Assembly (NCBI GenBank): GCA_030704615.1
Contig: CM060734.1
Span: 50,484,042-50,548,041, forward strand
DNA: 64,000 nucleotides
Reading direction: 5' to 3'
DNA from: Takakia lepidozioides
Lineage: Eukaryota; Streptophyta; Takakiopsida; Takakiales; Takakiaceae
Shown here: piece after piece, positions 23,520-35,900 of the stretch
How positions within the stretch are numbered: position 1 is the stretch's first letter
Layout: every line of letters starts with the position of its first letter
Translations under genes and position numbers: made by a program
Notes under the pieces: model-generated
Databases searched by the model: none
The model's input: the letters and a program-made list of their open reading frames with translations, nothing else
Told to the model about the DNA's origin: nothing

Positions 23520-25490
23520 CTTTACATCCTCAATGCACCCACATTGGGCATACATGTCTACCAGGGCAGAGTTCAGAATGACATCTGGTACAATTCCAGC
23601 TTTGACAATGTCACCATAGACCTCTTTTGACCTTTTCCAGGGCTACCAGGTTTGCACAAGCATTGCAATCACACAAAAACATGATGTGGTTGGGCTTCAC
23701 CCCTTCCCCCATAATTTGATCATAGGTCTCCAAATCCACCATCCCACGTCCCTGATGTGCATACCCTGCGATGCTTGTGAGTGCACCTGCTTTCCAGCTT
23801 CCAAACCTTTCTTGGCGTGAATCCACATCAGAGATTGTTGGCACTAGGAAAGGGTTGAGACTGAGCTGCTCAACTTCTCCCTGGTCTTACTGGGTTTACA
23901 TAGTGTGCCAAGCACAACATTGGTGCCAAAGCCTCCATCCAGTGCCCCTGCTGTGCATACCCTGCAAGCATCAAGTTCCACGACACCACATCAGCTCTAA
24001 CAATGTTGCCATGGGCCTCTTTGCCCTTTTCCAGGGCTGCCAAGCTTGCACACGCACTGCAACCGCACACAAACCTGATCAGCCCAAAACCAATGGCCAG
24101 CCTCTCACTGTGATGGCAAAGAGAAAATTCCATTTCCTCCTCCCCCACATCATGCAATACAAAGCGCGTGTCAGACACATACCCCGCCTCCTTTCATCTA
24201 CCCAGACAATCTTCTCAGCTCAGCATGGATTTCCTTAATTGGGATGCAACTTGTGATCTACAGCAAGGTGTGTACCCTGTTGCCAACCCCAATGCAGCAG
24301 CGACCTGGCTTTTTCTAACCCCTCTGACCTTCATCATTCTTCTCACCTTTGCAGTATCATCCCACCTGCCAGCTGCAGCATACATGTTTGATAGCAACAC
24401 ATAAGTCGCGGCATCATGTTCATCCCATTTGAGGATAGATGTTGCTGCACGTTCAGCCATCTCCACATTGCCATGGATTCTGCAGGCACCAAGCAAGGCC
24501 TTCCACACCACAAGATATGGATTGATTGGCATCTTAGTAATCAGATCCACTGCCTCATCCAATTGTCCTGGATGTCCAAGAAGGTCCACCATACAGCCAA
24601 AGTGCTTTACTGTCGGAGTGACACCATGATCTTGATTTCCTTCATTTAGTAGGCCGGTGTGGCTGCATGCAGAGAGAACACATATAAAGGTGAGACTGTC
24701 CGGTTTCAAGCCATTCTTTTGCATTTCCTTCAAATAGTTGCAGGACCTCCCTATGACCATGTTGGGCATATCCTGCGATCATCGCGTTCCATGACATCAC
24801 ATTTTGTTTAGCCATATTGTCAAACACTCCCTAGGCATCCTCAATGCACCAACATTTGGCATACATGTCCACCAGGGCAGTGTACAATTCTAGCTTTGAC
24901 GATATCACCATGGACCTCTTTGCCCTTTTCCAGGGCTGCCAGGGTTGCACAGGCATTGCAAACAGAAACAAACGTGATGTGGTCGGGCTTCACCCCTTCC
25001 CCCATCATTTGCTCATAGGTCTCCAAAGCCTCCATCCCGCGCCCTTGTTGTGCATACACTGTAATCATCGCACTCCACGACAATAATGTCAAACACTCCC
25101 TCCGCATCCTCGATGCACCCACATTTTGCCATGTCCACGAGGGTATTGTTCAGAATCACATCTGGTACAATTCCAGCTTTTGCGATGCAACCATGCACCT
25201 CTTTGCTATTTTCCAGGGTTGCCAGGCTTGCACACGCATTGCAAACACACACAAACGTGATGTGGTCGAGCTTCACCCCTTCCCCCATCATTTGCTCATA
25301 GGCCTCCACCCCACGTCGACGTGCTGTGCATACCCTGCAAGCATCGCATTCCATGACAACACATTTCATTTAGCCATATTGTTGAACATTGCCTTCGCAT
25401 CCTCGATACTCCCACATTTGGCATACATGTCCACGAGGGCATTGCTCAGAATGACATTGGGTACAATTCCAGCTCTGACAATGTCGCCCT
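23520..25490 (-). pseudogene. tandem PPR array with truncated E/DYW end (left part)
   Basis: Minus-strand pentatricopeptide repeats of the PLS type, near-identical units of about 310 bases (three motifs), e.g. IVPDVILNNTLVDM, VKPDHITFVCVCNACASL, VVSWNAM. At 24,215-24,769 it reads through an E motif (VWKALLGACRIHGNVEMAER, ATYVLLSNMYAAAGRWDD). A DYW-domain start follows at about 24,090-24,180 ([27 protein letters not shown] with the HSE of the deaminase zinc site). There it stops and continues straight into another PPR unit. Frameshifts lie near 24,200 (one extra G before AGYVSDT), 24,720 and 25,370. Intact DYW PPR proteins edit C to U in organelle RNA; this one is broken. The upstream half continues at 46,514 beyond the CACTA insertion. 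Confidence 0.88.
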
Positions 25491-26200
25491 CACTACAACA
25501 AATGAGCATTTTTATGATTTCACATATGACTATTTTTCCAGACTTATATGCGTTCATGACTACATCATTCTGTAGTGAAAAAAAACCCTGTCATAGCGAC
25601 TAGTCTTTAGGACTGCGTTTTGCAAGTCATATCCGTGACTGCTTGCGTGGCACCTGGAGTCCTGCTGCAGAGAGGGTTGCAGTCACAACTATATGACTAA
25701 TATATGACTACATTGTCTGTTGAGCGCTGCCTACATGGAGAGGCTTCAACGGGACACGTGCGCCACTGCGCAAGCGACACGTCATGCATTCGTCAGGGGA
25801 TCATATGACTATATGTCTGCAAAGTGATGCCTACATGGAGAGGCGACGGATGGACACGTGCGCCACTGCAAATTTGACATGTCACGACTTCTTGCCATGA
25901 TCATATGACTACATGTCTGCACAGTGATGCCTACATAGCGGGACACGTGTGCTATGGCAGATTTCACACGTGGTGACTACATGACTTGCTCATATGACTA
26001 CAGGGATGTCTACATGGAGAGTTGTTAGCGGGACACCTGTTGCACTTGAGATGTGACATGTGGCACACAGATAAAATATATGACTAGCATATATGACTAC
26101 GGATCTTTACACGTGGTGAAAATATGGATAAAGAATGTCGTGTCATATACTGCCACGTGTTCTAATTTGAGCAGGAGTGATGCCACGTGTCATCAAGATT
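25491..26200. repeat. CACTA left subterminal repeats
   Basis: At least seven copies of ATATGACTA(C) occur between 25,520 and 26,100. They sit in about four tandem blocks of roughly 90-105 bases, each with gatgcctacatggagagg and an ACACGTG (G-box-like) word. Such arrays bind the TNPA protein in En/Spm. The same word recurs, inverted, at the right end and again near 38,600. Confidence 0.85.
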
Positions 26201-26651
26201 GTTTTCCAAAATAGTTTATATTTTTAATGTTTATATTTTAATTTTTAGTTTTCATTTAATATTTAAAAGAACAGGGAGATTGCAGCCTTGGAAAATTTTA
26301 TTAAATGGTATTATTTGTAATATTATTATTTAAAATGAAAGTGAATTAAATGATTTAAATTCTTCATTACATGGTGAAATTCCAACATGAAAACAGAATG
26401 GATCCCTCCTACATACTATCAACCAAGGAGAATGAAAATAGTCAACTATAGGGCAATACAAGCCCTATAAATCACATTACAAAAATCCAAATGAGACCAA
26501 TGTCCCAATGGACACCTCAAAAGCCACAAGGTCAAAAAATCCATGCCTCAAAAGGCCCAGCAAAAAACAAGCAAGCCCACACATGGGCTGAATTGTTTTA
26601 GCTAGTATGTTCTGGTGCTATTAAGAACTCTGTTAAACAGTGCAATACTGA

Positions 26652-26951
26652 CTATCCCTTCCGCAGCTCCATAAGTTTCAGTAACTTTAGACTCCAAAGT
26701 GTTGTCTGGCCAACCACCTGCCCCAACTCGGTATGTTTCCTAACACCATTCACATATGGTAGAGGGGTGTTACTGACACATGTCTCTTTGATGTACACAC
26801 AGGCATAATCAAGGGGCATAGCAGCGTGCCCGTAACCCACCACAGCACCTTGAAGAGCAACAATCAGCCCTACTCCACATTTCTTGCGTTTGGAGTTCAC
26901 ATCCAACAGCCGAACCTCGTCACCCACCCTGAACTGCGATCCCAACTCCAC
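26652..26951 (-). pseudogene. CACTA TNP1/TNPA-type C-terminal domain exon
   Basis: A minus-strand exon with FRVGDEVRLLDVNSKRK, GVGLIVALQGAVVG, then an LGQVVGQTTLWSLKLL ending. This is the pattern of the TNP1/EN/SPM domain (GTV..., plg..V.V, tLg...g..v.W). It is the last exon of the TNPA-like gene; an upstream exon at 27,083-27,195 (ELVTNKGDIVDKPVQTRG) has matching splice sites. Confidence 0.65.
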
Positions 26952-27400
26952 ACAAAAAAGAACACGATGTGAAAACCCATGACATACACACGACTAGGAC
27001 ACTCAATATTTGCGAATTAAAGAGAGCCCCAAGGTTGGAAAAAATAAAACAAACAAGACAAGGGTCTGGACTTACTCCATTTGCAGTCTCGAGTGGTTGT
27101 GAGACCTCTTTTGGGGGGCTACTCGTCGGGTCGACACTCTTGCCCCTGGTCTGTACCGGCTTGTCGACAATATCACCTTTGTTTGTTACAAGTTCCTGTG
27201 TCACAGACCAGAGAACAACCAGGAAAGCAATGAGCAAACAAGAATAGTGAATAGAAACAAAATCCAAGTATGAATCAAACAAAAAAAGCCAACATGAAAA
27301 CCTGCAAAGAAAACCTAGCATTAATCAAGCAACCGAGGAGAAGCATCCAGGAAAGCAATGCAATGAATGAACCCACAAAATTGTAGCCTCTGGAGCACTG

Positions 27401-28449
27401 TCAGAATGTTTGTACCTTCACAGTAGCAGTGTTGTATGGTTGTTGTCCGAAAACAGGTTGAGACTCCAAAAACTTGGGAATACTGGCAGCTTTCGATGCC
27501 TTCCACAAGAAAGGCCACAACATCTCTGTTAGATACTCATCAGTTGGTGAATCTGGTTGCACTTTCCATGGCTCTGGAAAAATCCCACTGAAGGGAGGAT
27601 TGTTTTCTGCCTTTCTTGGTGTGTCGTCAACAAGAACAGTGTCCTCATAAGTCCATTCTGGCCAGTCTGCCCACACTCTAGACAAGTTCTTGAAATATAA
27701 TGGCTTTGAATCAGACCCCTTACGGCATGGGAGGACTGGATCCTTGTCACAGTGAAGGGCATCCCACTGGAAAACCAGCTTAGTGTGGGCTGCAAAAATA
27801 TAGTCCACCATTGGGAAGAAGTTGCGAGCTTGGCAACAAGACCACACCGCCACCTCAAAGTGTTCAAAACACTTTTGCAAAAGTCATAACAGCGTGGTCT
27901 CAAAACTACCATCTTCTTGCCACACATCTTCCCCACAAAACCTTTGGGAAGGGATGCAGGCCCATTAGCAGAATGAAAAGATTCACATAACAGACCATTT
28001 AAGTCCAGAATTAGTAAATGCTTCCTCGCTGGTCCAGGAAGTAAACTGTCATTTGGCTTCAACATGTGAGCAGGAGAAATTAAAGCAACCTGCTTGTTTG
28101 TTTTGTCCCCGTCTGCATCTTCCTCCCCATTTAAACTCCCACATACCTGCATACCAGAATCCGGTGTGCCCGGCGGCTCTATCACCATTGCCCCCTGGAC
28201 TGCTACTGCCTTTGTACATGGCAAGGGCTGAATTTCCGCGTGTACCTCACAGCTGGCCTTCCCTGTATCCTGCTGCTGCTCGGTCAAATTCAAAAGATCA
28301 TCAGTGACAGGAAGACATAAGGGCTTAGAGTGAGCACCAGTTACCGTCTGAAATTGGGATTCCAAACATTTTGATATTGTCACAGCAAATGCATCCATCG
28401 TAGATGTCACTGGTCCTGCGCCTGGTAGATTAATCCCCAATCTGGCCAC
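27401..28449 (-). pseudogene. FCP1/NIF-like HAD phosphatase domain inside the CACTA gene
   Basis: The first frame (28,449 down to about 27,870) has HLLILDLNGLLCES, VLRPRCYDFCK. The second (27,875-27,401) has KCFEHFEVAVWSCCQARN, VDYIFAAHTKLVFQWDALHC, KPLYFKNLSRVW, TVLVDDTPRKAENNPP, IFPEPW and IPKFLESQPVF. This is the order of the FCP1-homology (CTD-phosphatase-like) fold. The nucleophile motif is DLNGL rather than DxDxT, as in several plant relatives, so phosphatase activity is doubtful. The frames meet at TGCAAAAGTGTTTTG with a one-base slip. It is either transduplicated host sequence or part of the transposon gene, as it lies between the two transposase-type domains on the same strand. Confidence 0.75.
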
Positions 28450-28902
28450 AATGGCTTTCTGGTACTCAATTCTGCATCTGTAATTTTAAGTCTGCCATGT
28501 CACGTCCTTGTGATTCCTCCAGTTTGTCCAAGCCATCCATCCTGTCAACTACTGTAGAATATGCGAGACTTCCCTCCTGCCAATCCATGAAAACTTGCCC
28601 AAGTATGAATCGAACAAAAAAAACCTAGCATGAACAACCATTGGAAAGAAAACCCAGGCCAAAAGCCTTGAAAAAAACCCTAGCAACCTATGATGCAGCA
28701 ACCACTCTAGCAAACGTGGAAAACACACTTACCCGCCTGTCACTCCCAGCTGACAACCGTGACACTGAACCCTCTTGAATTTCATATAATGTAGGAGGGC
28801 ACCCTGATAGTGTTTCCTGCAAATTAATTAATCCATGCCACAAACAAACCCATGCCACAAGTCAGTAAGCAATGTGAGGGCTGACTACATACACATAGCA
28901 AT

Positions 28903-29676
28903 TCAATTAAGAACAAAATCTGTCTGCCAGTAACTTACAAGCTTGTTCCATACCTTGTCAGATACAGTAATGGGTTTCCCCTTACCACCCAACCACGCAG
29001 TGTGTGCTTCATAACGTTGGCTCTTCATTATTCTGCCAATTGTTTGTTTTAGGTGGAAGTCTTTTAACTTGTGTGGCGTATATGAAAATAGCTTAGCCAG
29101 GTGATCTCTGATTTCGTATACAACTTCATTAGGTTGGTTGTTGATGGCAAGGGAACAATCTAGCTTGCGATAAGCCTGTCCTTTAAGGGCAGCGTGCCAT
29201 ACATTCCGGGTCTGACCATACGGGGCTCCTTTGAGGTTCGTCACAATCACCGTGGGAGGGAGACCTGCAGCTATTCTCTCTTCCTTCACCTTGGCAGCTT
29301 CAATTTTGGCTGAGCTATTAGCCCTCCTTAAAGCATTGGTTCTATCATTCTTTGAAACGGCACCCTCCTCTCCTTCAGAGACCTCCGTGCGCTCAGGAGA
29401 ATTCAAAGCAGGATCCTGCCAAGTAGGGACTAGTGGCCATGGCTGTTGGCCAGAAGGCCGAGGACCATACTGGCCATACTGTCCATAAGCAGGAGGATAT
29501 TCTGGTGGCCTGCCACCCCCATAGCTATTAGGGGGTGGCAAATATGGTGGAGGAGGATACTGGCCATACTGCCCATATGGAGGAGCACCATATTGACCCT
29601 GACCATACTGAGTGCCAGACTGTGGGTACTGAGGCATACCATAATAAGGTGGGGGTACTGGTGGCACAGAACCCAC
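28903..29676 (-). CDS. CACTA TNPA-like protein, Transposase_24-type exon
   Basis: The N-terminal 90 residues are Pro/Gly/Tyr-rich low complexity (GQYGAPPYGQYGQYPPPPY). A basic coiled-coil segment (ALRRANSSAKIEAAKVKEE) follows, then a domain ending in RIMKSQRYEAHTAWLGGKGK and ITVSDKVWNKLVSYWQTDF. The ending fits plant Ptta/En/Spm Transposase_24 proteins (W..LV.YW). It probably acts in sequence-specific binding of the subterminal repeats. The frame is open, but the gene as a whole is interrupted upstream by the nested retrotransposon. Confidence 0.6.
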   Translation of the reverse strand: MGSVPPVPPPYYGMPQYPQSGTQYGQGQYGAPPYGQYGQYPPPPYLPPPNSYGGGRPPEYPPAYGQYGQYGPRPSGQQPWPLVPTWQDPALNSPERTEVSEGEEGAVSKNDRTNALRRANSSAKIEAAKVKEERIAAGLPPTVIVTNLKGAPYGQTRNVWHAALKGQAYRKLDCSLAINNQPNEVVYEIRDHLAKLFSYTPHKLKDFHLKQTIGRIMKSQRYEAHTAWLGGKGKPITVSDKVWNKLVSYWQTDFVLN

Positions 29677-29699
29677 AACGATGGGAGAGTTAGGGCCAC

Positions 29700-30387
29700 C
29701 TCATGCGTTCTTGTGGGCGCCATCTCCATTGCTAGCAGCAGGGATCGTGGATCCAGTGCGCTTGTGCTTGCCCTGATAAGAAATTCCCCCAGTACAATGT
29801 GGGTGATTACACATACATATAGGCAGCAAGCAGCAAATCCTTGAATTCAAGATAACAAACTGGAAGCACATATCATTTATAAAGACAAGATTACCCAAAA
29901 CTCAGTATGATCTTGGGTAGTAAATCTCCCAAATTTGATTGGCCCCAATGATGTCCTCCCAGTACATTTTTGTACCCTCTTAGGTATGGGGTATTCCTGA
30001 AATCCATAGCAAGAATTCAAATGGACAAACCTGATGGGTCCATGAGAAGTATCCCTCCAAGTTTTACTGATATTCTGGGTGCATAAGTAACCCAAGTATC
30101 TCTATAAGTAGCCATTGTAGCTTAGTACCAGGACGTTGGTTTCATGGGGCAAAGAATTTGAACACACCTGAAGTCTACATTGGCCTGACATCATGCCTTT
30201 GGCACTTCAACTTGTCTAGTGGAAATCATTTGTGATTGTGCCTTGGCTGACCCCTGCATTGTCCAACTTCCCTGTCTTGACAGACATACCCTATCTCTTC
30301 ATGATCTTACCATACCCTATCTCTTCGTGATTTTACCAAAAACATACATAATTTGAATCATGGTCATTGTGAAGAACAATAACTCAC
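29700..30387. other. presumed introns of the TNPA-like gene
   Basis: No coding motif; lies between the exon ending at 30,388 (donor GTGAGT on the minus strand) and the Pro-rich exon. Nothing else was seen. Confidence 0.4.
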
Positions 30388-30685
30388 AGACGGAGAAGGT
30401 GTTCGTAATGTAGATGATGGGCGTTTTTGTCCTGCGACATGAGCATGGGCATGTTCTCCTCGGCTTGCCGTGGCATCCGTCGACGACGCACTCGCCTCGC
30501 ACTGGCGTGGGAGGAGTGGATCGTCCTCATCGTCCTCAGAAGAGCCCTCATGCAGAATCGTAGTCTTCATCGTCTTCAGTCTGGCACTTTGCCTTGCAGG
30601 ACCTTGATCCCTAGCTTTTTCCTTTGGAGCGCGTGGCTTACGAAGGCGATTCGCTCCCGCAAGCTTGCACAAACACCTCCATGAC
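30388..30685 (-). pseudogene. TNPA-like gene exon, basic/acidic segment, cut by the chromovirus
   Basis: A minus-strand exon reading LRKPRAPKEKARDQGPARQ (nuclear-localisation-like), an acidic SSEDDEDD stretch, and GQKRPSSTLRTPSPS before a GTGAGT donor. Its 5' side is interrupted at 30,685 by the LTR retrotransposon. Skipping one copy of the ATGAC duplication, the frame continues without a stop at 37,660 (FVCDCLRGRSW), which supports one exon before insertion. Confidence 0.65.
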
Positions 30686-31409
30686 TGTCGCGGCCCTTTG
30701 CCTTGAGGGCAGGGGGTCGGGACACATGAGGGGCTGCCCCTGTGGTGGGGGCAGCGGCAGCGATAGGTATGGGGGGCTGAAGCACCCTTGAGTGCCCAAG
30801 GCACTCAAGGAGGCGGAGGCGCTCACTAGGTGGAGCCCCGCACACCGGGTTGCGGTGGAGGTGGCTCCACAAGGGGTGGTGGTAGCTTAGTGGGACTTAG
30901 TGGGGGTGGCATAGGACTCACCATGGGGTGGAGACCTCGAGGTGGGAGTCGTGGGGAGTCTTGGGACTCATCACGGTCCATTGGGGCCGCGGTGAGTGGG
31001 CCAAGACTCACCGCGACTCACCACCGGGAGTCGAGGGTTTTCGTGGTGGTTCACCATAAAATGGCATGGCTGGTTATGAAACCCCCGCGGACAGCTACAG
31101 AAGTATATATAGGGAGTAGTAACCCCGAGAACGGTGCAAGCCCGTTGGTGACCAAAAACTAGTGAGGAAGCGAGCGAGCCGGAAAGCGACCAAAGAGTGG
31201 GGAGCTGTTCCGGACTGCCATCTACCAAAGGGAATTCTCCTAGTCCCAAATAGGTGGAGGGTTTAGAGGGAAGCGAAAGGGGACCGTTATGTCCCAGTGA
31301 GCAGCCGAAACTCCAAGTTGGCCCGGCGGCCAGGTTGGGAGTCAGGCGCGCGCATCAAAGCGAGTAACTATGACTTGAAGGGGAGTTTACCGAACTGAGG
31401 TGTGCGACA
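30686..31409 (+). repeat. 5' LTR of the chromovirus
   Basis: Has a TATA box TATATATA at 31,104-31,111, placing the transcription start near 31,135-31,145. The upstream part contains several repeats of the GACTCACC/GGGAGTC kind. The first LTR reads ggttcaccataaaa where the second reads ggttccataaaa. Confidence 0.95.
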
Positions 31410-31411
31410 CT

Positions 31412-31423
31412 TGGTATCAGAGC
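31412..31423 (+). promoter_or_regulatory. primer-binding site for initiator tRNA-Met
   Basis: TGGTATCAGAGC, complementary to the 3' end of plant initiator tRNA-Met, begins two bases after the LTR. Confidence 0.93.
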
Positions 31424-31464
31424 TTAGAGTTCAGTACGCGATCGTCCTTGGGATTGGCCTCATC

Positions 31465-32958
31465 ATGGGGTCGGGCAAGCCGAAGCGAAAGCGGAACGGC
31501 CCAAAAGATGATGATCCCGGTGAGCCGGATGGGGGCGACGTGTCACCGAGGTGGCCGTTTGAGGAAGCGATTAATGTTTCCGAAAACGAGGCCGCTCAGG
31601 AGCGGGAGGAATCCGAGGAGTCGGAGCCCGAGGAATCTTTGAGAGCTCCGACAAACCAAGAGATGCCTCCCATGCCGGCAGCCTTTTGGGAAGGGTTGTT
31701 GGTGCAGTTTGGCGGGACGTTGAAAGACGTGTTGAAGGCAGCTAATGCCACTTCCACCAAGGCAAAGTTTAAGGTGAAGCCTAAGGAACCCGGCACCTTC
31801 GAGGGCGTTCGAAACCGGAAGGCACTCAACACCTGGCTCCTGGAGCTAGAGCAGTACTTCCGAGCGGCCAAGTTGAGTGACGAGGATCGGGTGGAAGTGG
31901 CTCCCACCTATTTGAGGGGCTATGCTCAACAATGGTGGCAGAAACGCCTTCACGACCGAGGCCCAAGCCCGGAAACCTTGAACTGGAGTGAGTTCAAGGA
32001 ATTGATGAAGAGACAGTTTGTGCCCCTCAACGCATCCTGGCTTGCCCGGGACAAGATGAGGAATTTGAAGCAAACAGATGACATTCGGGGGTATGTCCAG
32101 GCTTTCAATGTGCTGTTGCTCGAAGTCGCGGACATGGCAGAACCAGAAATGGTCTTCAACTTTGTGGCGGGACTGGCCCCATGGGCTAGGCGGAAGTTGG
32201 AGGAGAAGCCACCCAAGACTTTGAACGAGGCAATTGAGAGAGCTGAATGTTTCTCGGATGTCCCTAGGGGTGAGAGACAAGGCCGTACGGAGCTGAACCA
32301 CAAGAAGACCCGGCGGGAAGGTGACTCCTCCCGACCGGTAAAGAAGTGGGATAGGCCACGCGGCGAAAATGGCACGTGGAAATCGAAGGGAGGTCCTTCA
32401 CACGTCAAGGCGGCACCCGGTGCTTCGAAAGGAAAAGCGGGTGGAGCGACTTATGGCGGACAGAAGGCGACCTTTGATGGAGTGTGTTTCAATTGCGGGG
32501 AGCCCGGGCACATGGCCAAGAAGTGCACGAAGCCCCGGCAATTGAACATGACTCGGGCGACCACGGAGCTGTCGGAAGATACCATCAGTCGCTTGGTGGA
32601 AGCGGTGGTCGCCAGGACTTGCAAGGTAGGCAAATTTTCTTGTGAGTTGTATCAGGAAACTGGCGCCTTACGAAAAGGGAGTCAGTTATTGTTCGTGGAT
32701 GGGATAATATCCGGAACTAATGTGTCGTTGTTGGTGGACACAGGAGCGTCGCACTCCTTCATGACGCGGCGGCGGCGCGAAAGTTGGGACTCCCGACAAG
32801 TGACGTGGGGGCCTCTATTGAGGTGCGCTCTGCCAAAGGAGAACCTCAGTTGGCGACAAGGTTGGCGTTTGATGTTCCTCTTCAACTGGGGAGTTGGGAG
32901 GGACGTGAGAACTTCACTATCTGCGAGATCGATGGAGTGGATCTCATTTTGGGAATGA
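31465..32958 (+). pseudogene. gag: chromovirus Gag and protease start, frame broken in protease
   Basis: The start was chosen at the ATG of MGSGKPKRKRNG; the frame is open further upstream but that is leader. Capsid/retrotransposon_gag domain in the middle (FEGVRNRKALNTWLLELEQY, YLRGYAQQWWQ). Zinc knuckle CFNCGEPGHMAKKC, then the aspartic protease active site [12 protein letters not shown]. After ACG the next codons should be a run of alanines (GCG), which appear one base out of frame. A single-base deletion in the GCG repeat near 32,766 is the simplest explanation. Residues after that point in this frame are not real. Confidence 0.92.
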
Positions 32959-35900
32959 CCTTTTTGAGCAAATCCGGAGCGGTCATAGATGGCCGCAAGA
33001 GAGTAGTCACGCTGCCATGTGGGAATGGTGGCGAGGTTTTACGAGTGTCGGAAACGCCCAAATCCGTGGGAGGGCGAATAAACCTTCTATCAGCAAAGGA
33101 GTGGGCCGTGGAGGAGACACACGAGTCCCAGTTTTTGCTTTACATTAGAGAAGTGAAAGGAGAAGGCGATGGGGAGCCGAGCCCAGATTGGATCAAGGGG
33201 ATTTTGGAGAAATACCAGGATGTGATGCCGGAGGATTTACCAAGCGGCTTGCCACCGCGAAGAGGAGTTGACCACAAAATTGAGGTGATACCGGGATCGG
33301 AACCGCCTGCCAAGGCGCCCTACCGGTTGAGCCACAAAGAGTTGGTCGAGCTGAAGACTCAGCTCAAAGATCTAATGTCAAAGGGGTACATCCGGCCGAG
33401 TAAGTCACCTTACGGAGCCCCGGTGCTATTTGCAGACAAGAAGGATGGGACGCTGCGGATGTGTGTCGATTACAGGGCTCTGAATAAGGTGACTATCAAA
33501 AACCGGTACCCTTTGCCAAGGATCGACGACCTCTTCGATCGGTTGGCAGGAGCGAAGTATTTCAGCCGGATCGACTTGCGCTCCGGCTATCACCAAATTC
33601 GGGTGGCGGAAGGAGATGAGGAGAAGACCGCGTGCAGGACAAGGTATGGTTCATATGAGTTCTTGGTGATGCCTTTTGGGCTCACCAATGCACCAGCGAC
33701 ATTTAGCACGCTGATGAACAGCCTTTTCCAGGAGTGGTTGGATGACTTTGTGATCGTGTACATCGACGACATCTTGGTGTACTCGAAAACAAAGGAGGAG
33801 CACCTGGAGCACCTCAAAAGGGTGTTCCAAAAATTGCGAGAAGGGAAGCTGTATGCCAAAGCTTCAAAGTGCGAATTCGGGGTCACAAAAGTGGAGTTCT
33901 TGGGGCACGTGATTACACAGGATGGGATCAAAATGGATGACAGGAAGGTGAGGGCGATCTTGGACTGGGAGCCTCCGACTTCGGTCCCGGGAGTGCGATC
34001 CTTCCTAGGACTCGCCTCCTATTACCGGAAGTATGTGAGAAATTTCGCCAAGATCGCGGGGCCGCTGTCGGACCTTCTGTGTAAATCCAAAGTCTGGGTA
34101 TGGAACACATTTTGTGGCCAAGCTTTTGCTGAATTGAAGCAGCGGATGACGGAAGCTCCAGTCTTAAAAATCCCGGAGTTCGATCGTCCGTTTGAGATTC
34201 ATACAGATGCATCGGACTTCGCAATTGGGGGTGTACTTATGCAAGATGGACGTCCAGTGGCTTACGAAAGTAAGAAACTGAATGAAGTGGAGCGACGGTG
34301 GCCGACGCACGAAAAAGAGATGAAGGCGGTGGTACATTGCCTTGAACTCTGGCGCCACTATGTTGGTTCCAACCCAGTGAAGGTGTTCACGGACAATGTC
34401 ACGGTGAAGTATTTTGCCACGCAGCCCAAGTTGTCCCCAAAACAACTTAGGTGGCAAGATACTTTGGCAGTGTTCGACGTGGATATCCAGTACAAACCGG
34501 GACGGGACAATGTGGTGGCCGATGCTTTAAGTAGAAAGCAGCAGCTCTTGTTGGTGTACAAGGGCGAGACGGCGCTCCAAAGGAAGATCCGGAAGGCTTG
34601 CCGGAAGGATGAGCTGGCAAAGTGCGTGATGCAGAACTTGAGAATGGGGGTTAAATCGCAGTTCCACTTGCAAAACGGACTGCTCCGGTATAAGCAAAAA
34701 CGTCTCTATGTGCCAAAGGGAGGGATCAGGGATAGTCTCTTGAGAGAATGCCATGATAGCCCGCTTGCGGGCCACGGTGGAGCCAAGCGCACTGCGGCAC
34801 TCTTGAAGAAAGAGTATTTCTGGCCCAAACTGAGGGAGGAGGCAGAGGAGTATGTTAAGACATGCACCACATGCCAACAAAACCGGAGCGAGTATAAAAA
34901 GCAAGCGGGGCTGTTACAACCCTTGCCGATTCCAGAGGGGACTTGGGAAAGCGTCTCGATGGATTTCATGACTGCTATGCCGCTGTCAAAAGGATTCGAT
35001 GCAATCATGGTGGTGGTAGATAGGTTCAGTAAAATGGCCCATTTCATCCCCACCAAGGAGACGGCAACTGCGCAGGAGACAGGGCGACTTTACTTCGCCC
35101 ACGTCTTAAAGCATCATGGAGTCCCGAAGGATATTGTCTCGGACCGCGATCCAAAGTTTACGAGTAAATTCTGGAGAGCACTTTGGAAGAAGATGGGGAC
35201 GAGGCTGAAGATGAGCACCGCCTTCCGACCTACGACGGACGGCCAAACGGAAAGAGTGAATTCCGTAGTGAAGCAATTCTTGCGGAATTACGTGTCGGCA
35301 GACCAATCAGACTGGATGGAACACTTAGACGCGGCAGAGTTCTGTTATAATAACACAGAACACTCCGCGACGGGAGTTTCCCCTTTTGTGTTGGTCTATG
35401 GAAAAGCACCTCTGGTGCCGACAAGTTGGGCCGCCCAGGACGTTGAGGAACCGGCAGTAGCGGCGGTACTGGAAGAACGCGAGCGTTTGTTGAAGCTCGC
35501 AAAGTACAACATTGCCAAAGCTAGGAAACGGTATGAAAGGCAGGCGAATCGGAAGCGGAGGGAAGTGAAGTTTGAGGCAAGCACAGAGGTCTGGTTGAAC
35601 ATCAAGAATTTTCGACTACCTCCGGAAATGAGTCCGAAGTTCGTACCTCCGTATGCGGGTCCCTTTCGCATTCGGAGGGTTATGAATGAGGATGTGTATG
35701 AATTGGAGCTGCCAGCAAACAGCAAGGTGCACCCAGTATTCCATGTCTCCCTTTTGAAGCCTTACTTCAAAGATGAAGCACGTCCGAATCGGCAGCAAGT
35801 GTTGCGTCCGCCACCTATGCTGTTGGATCATGAAAATGAACCCGAGTACGAGGTGGAGGCAATACTTAAGTCGAGGAGGTTCAAGAACCGAGAAACGGAG

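Noticed and set aside
23262-23630. Plus-strand open frames through the PPR arrays (here and at 24.2, 25.2, 47.7 and 48.0 kb)
   Set aside because: They are antisense shadows; the repeats make sense only on the minus strand, where PPR motifs are read.
25700-26070. Regularly spaced repeats considered as a CRISPR array
   Set aside because: The units are diverged and about 100 bases long, without unique spacers, in a eukaryotic transposon end; they are CACTA subterminal repeats.
29231-29844. Plus-strand frames opposite the Pro/Gly/Tyr-rich exon
   Set aside because: Low-complexity antisense of the TNPA-like exon; no independent motif.
30830-31162. Gly/Arg-rich open frames in the chromovirus LTRs (both copies, both strands)
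   Set aside because: These lie wholly inside LTR sequence and repeat exactly in the second LTR; composition-driven.
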